Assembly: GCA_000277445.1 (NCBI GenBank)
Contig: AJWJ01000439.1
Location: 1-20,428 of the forward strand
Source: Polysphondylium violaceum
Lineage: Eukaryota > Evosea > Eumycetozoa > Dictyosteliales > Dictyosteliaceae
Length of the DNA stretch: 20,428 nt
Reading direction: 5' to 3'
The translations under genes and the position numbers were made by a program. Positions 19,501 to 20,428 of the stretch are shown here, piece after piece (within the stretch, counting starts at the first letter, position 1; each line of letters starts with the position of its first letter). The notes under the pieces are model-generated. The model had not been told where the DNA came from. It was given only the letters and a program-made list of their open reading frames with translations, and searched no databases.

Positions 19501-20254
19501 TTTCTTGTTGCTCTTCTTGTTTTAATTCATTTATAATCTTTTCCTTTTCTATAGGTTTAAATGAAGATTGAATATTCTTTTGTTTAATTAGTTGATCATG
19601 TGCTTGTTTTAATTTCTCTTCTAAAAATGCCTCTGGATCTTTAATTTCAGTGAATGGTTCTTTTATTGTAGTTGATGTTGTTGATTGTTGATCTTTTTGT
19701 TGTTTTTGTTGTTCATCTAAAACTAATGTAACATCTTCACCTTCTTCACTTGTTATTTTAATCTCTACATCTTCTTGTTCATTAGTACTATTTGTCTTTG
19801 TTGTTGGAGTAATTATGGTTTCTTCCAATTTAATTTCCTCTTCTATAGTTTTTGATTTATCTTTATTAATCTTTTCAATTGCTTGATTCTTTATTGTTTG
19901 AATAAATTTATCTTGATCAACTACATTTGATATATTATTGCTATCGTGAGTTTCTTGTTGCTGCTGTTGATTATTATTTCCATCAAATGAAAATAAATTT
20001 GTGAGGGCTTTGAGCCAATGTCCTTGTCTTCTATCTTTGTCTCTTTTCATTTGTTTATTTTTTGTATAATCTTCATTATGTTTGTTATTATCACTAGCGT
20101 ATTGTCTATGTAATGATACCTGTGATGATGATAATAGTGATGAATAATTATTATTTAATCCAAGTAAATGATGATTTTTGATTGATGGACCAATGACACT
20201 ATTTCCATTGTTTGTGGACCTTATCTTCCTAATATGGTGAAGATAAGGAATCAT
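16529..20254 (-). CDS. Probable mitochondrial pentatricopeptide-repeat (PPR) protein, 1218 aa, two exons
   Basis: Expected to bind organelle RNA. Exon 1 is 20254-19251, the intron 19250-19182 (GTATTT..AAATATAG, phase 2, 69 nt) and exon 2 19181-16529 (TAA stop); the join reads NPRYIEN-YLGEATKQ. The start is the first ATG after an in-frame TGA 24 nt upstream. The N-terminus is rich in Arg, His and Ser and free of acidic residues for about 50 residues (..VSLHRQYAS), a good mitochondrial presequence. Residues about 60-290 are low-complexity Gln/Glu/Lys/Thr. The rest is a string of helical hairpins of about 35 residues; the clearest PPR-like units are TPMTFSTMLDYYSQQGDKET and SITFNTIAHHLLKRGQVELA. 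Its length and repeat spread suggest an LRPPRC-like layout, without claiming orthology. GC rises from about 25-27% (near 19800) to about 47% (near 17050). Confidence 0.8.
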
Positions 20255-20428
20255 CTTTGTAACTGTTTTTAAAAATCAACAAACACCAACCAAGTTGTTT
20301 GTAGTTTAAATCTACTGCGAATGCAATTACAAATCTACTTTATTAGATATTCAAATGATGATTCGGATTTCTTTTTTTTTTTTTTTTTTTTTTTTTACTA
20401 TGAAAGACGAAAAATTATGTAAAATTAC
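20255..20428 (-). promoter_or_regulatory. Upstream region of the PPR gene with a 25-nt T run
   Basis: AT-rich sequence with an uninterrupted T25 at 20372-20396 on the plus strand, which is oligo-A on the PPR gene's coding strand. No open frame crosses it, and an in-frame TGA lies just before the ATG. It probably holds the promoter. Confidence 0.4.

Noticed and set aside
1-20428. tRNA genes, rRNA, CRISPR arrays or transposons
   Set aside because: No B-box-like GGTTCGAATCC with a cloverleaf, no regularly spaced repeats, no terminal repeats or transposase/reverse-transcriptase motifs were seen. The only repeats are homopolymers, codon repeats and short hairpins.

Overview
The window looks like nuclear DNA of a social amoeba (dictyostelid). 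It is AT-rich, with very short GT..AG introns (67-88 nt, one of 376 nt) whose donors read GTATGT, GTAAGT, GTAGGT or GTAACT. There are long A/T homopolymers between genes, Asn/Gln/Ser/Thr/His homopolymer tracts in proteins, and coding DNA clearly richer in GC than the intergenic DNA. The moderate GC of many exons (about 45-47% in lines I counted by hand) fits a Cavenderia/Heterostelium-type species better than Dictyostelium discoideum; the species is inference.

Layout. On the + strand: (i) 1-3416, the 3' part of a large SET-domain chromatin gene of the Set3/MLL5/SETD5 type, open at the left edge, with two introns and one break in frame; (ii) 3787-5925, a single-exon member of what looks like a dictyostelid ankyrin-like paralogous family, followed at about 5994-6194 by a decayed piece of a sister copy. 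On the - strand, five co-oriented genes: (iii) 10909-6897, a 1310-aa helical (armadillo-like) protein with one 5' intron; (iv) 12743-11836, a secreted GH18 (chitinase-type) protein; (v) 14832-13133, an STE20/MST-like kinase in four exons whose tiny first exon restores a CRIB-like motif; (vi) 16043-15370, a 69-aa endosulfine/ARPP-19-type PP2A inhibitor in three exons, too fragmented to show as a long ORF; (vii) 20254-16529, a 1218-aa probable mitochondrial PPR protein. Each splice model was checked by hand for GT/AG and for phase.

The genes look like independent housekeeping or signalling genes rather than one pathway. I see no mobile element, CRISPR array, tRNA or rRNA. The observations most worth following are the endosulfine gene with an altered FDSGDY box, the CRIB-like exon of the kinase, a shared AT-rich-5' to GC-richer-3' composition ramp in three long genes, a small GC-richer intergenic island with a 32-codon ORF beside a perfect hairpin, and coding-like relics at about 15020-15310 and 6590-6700.
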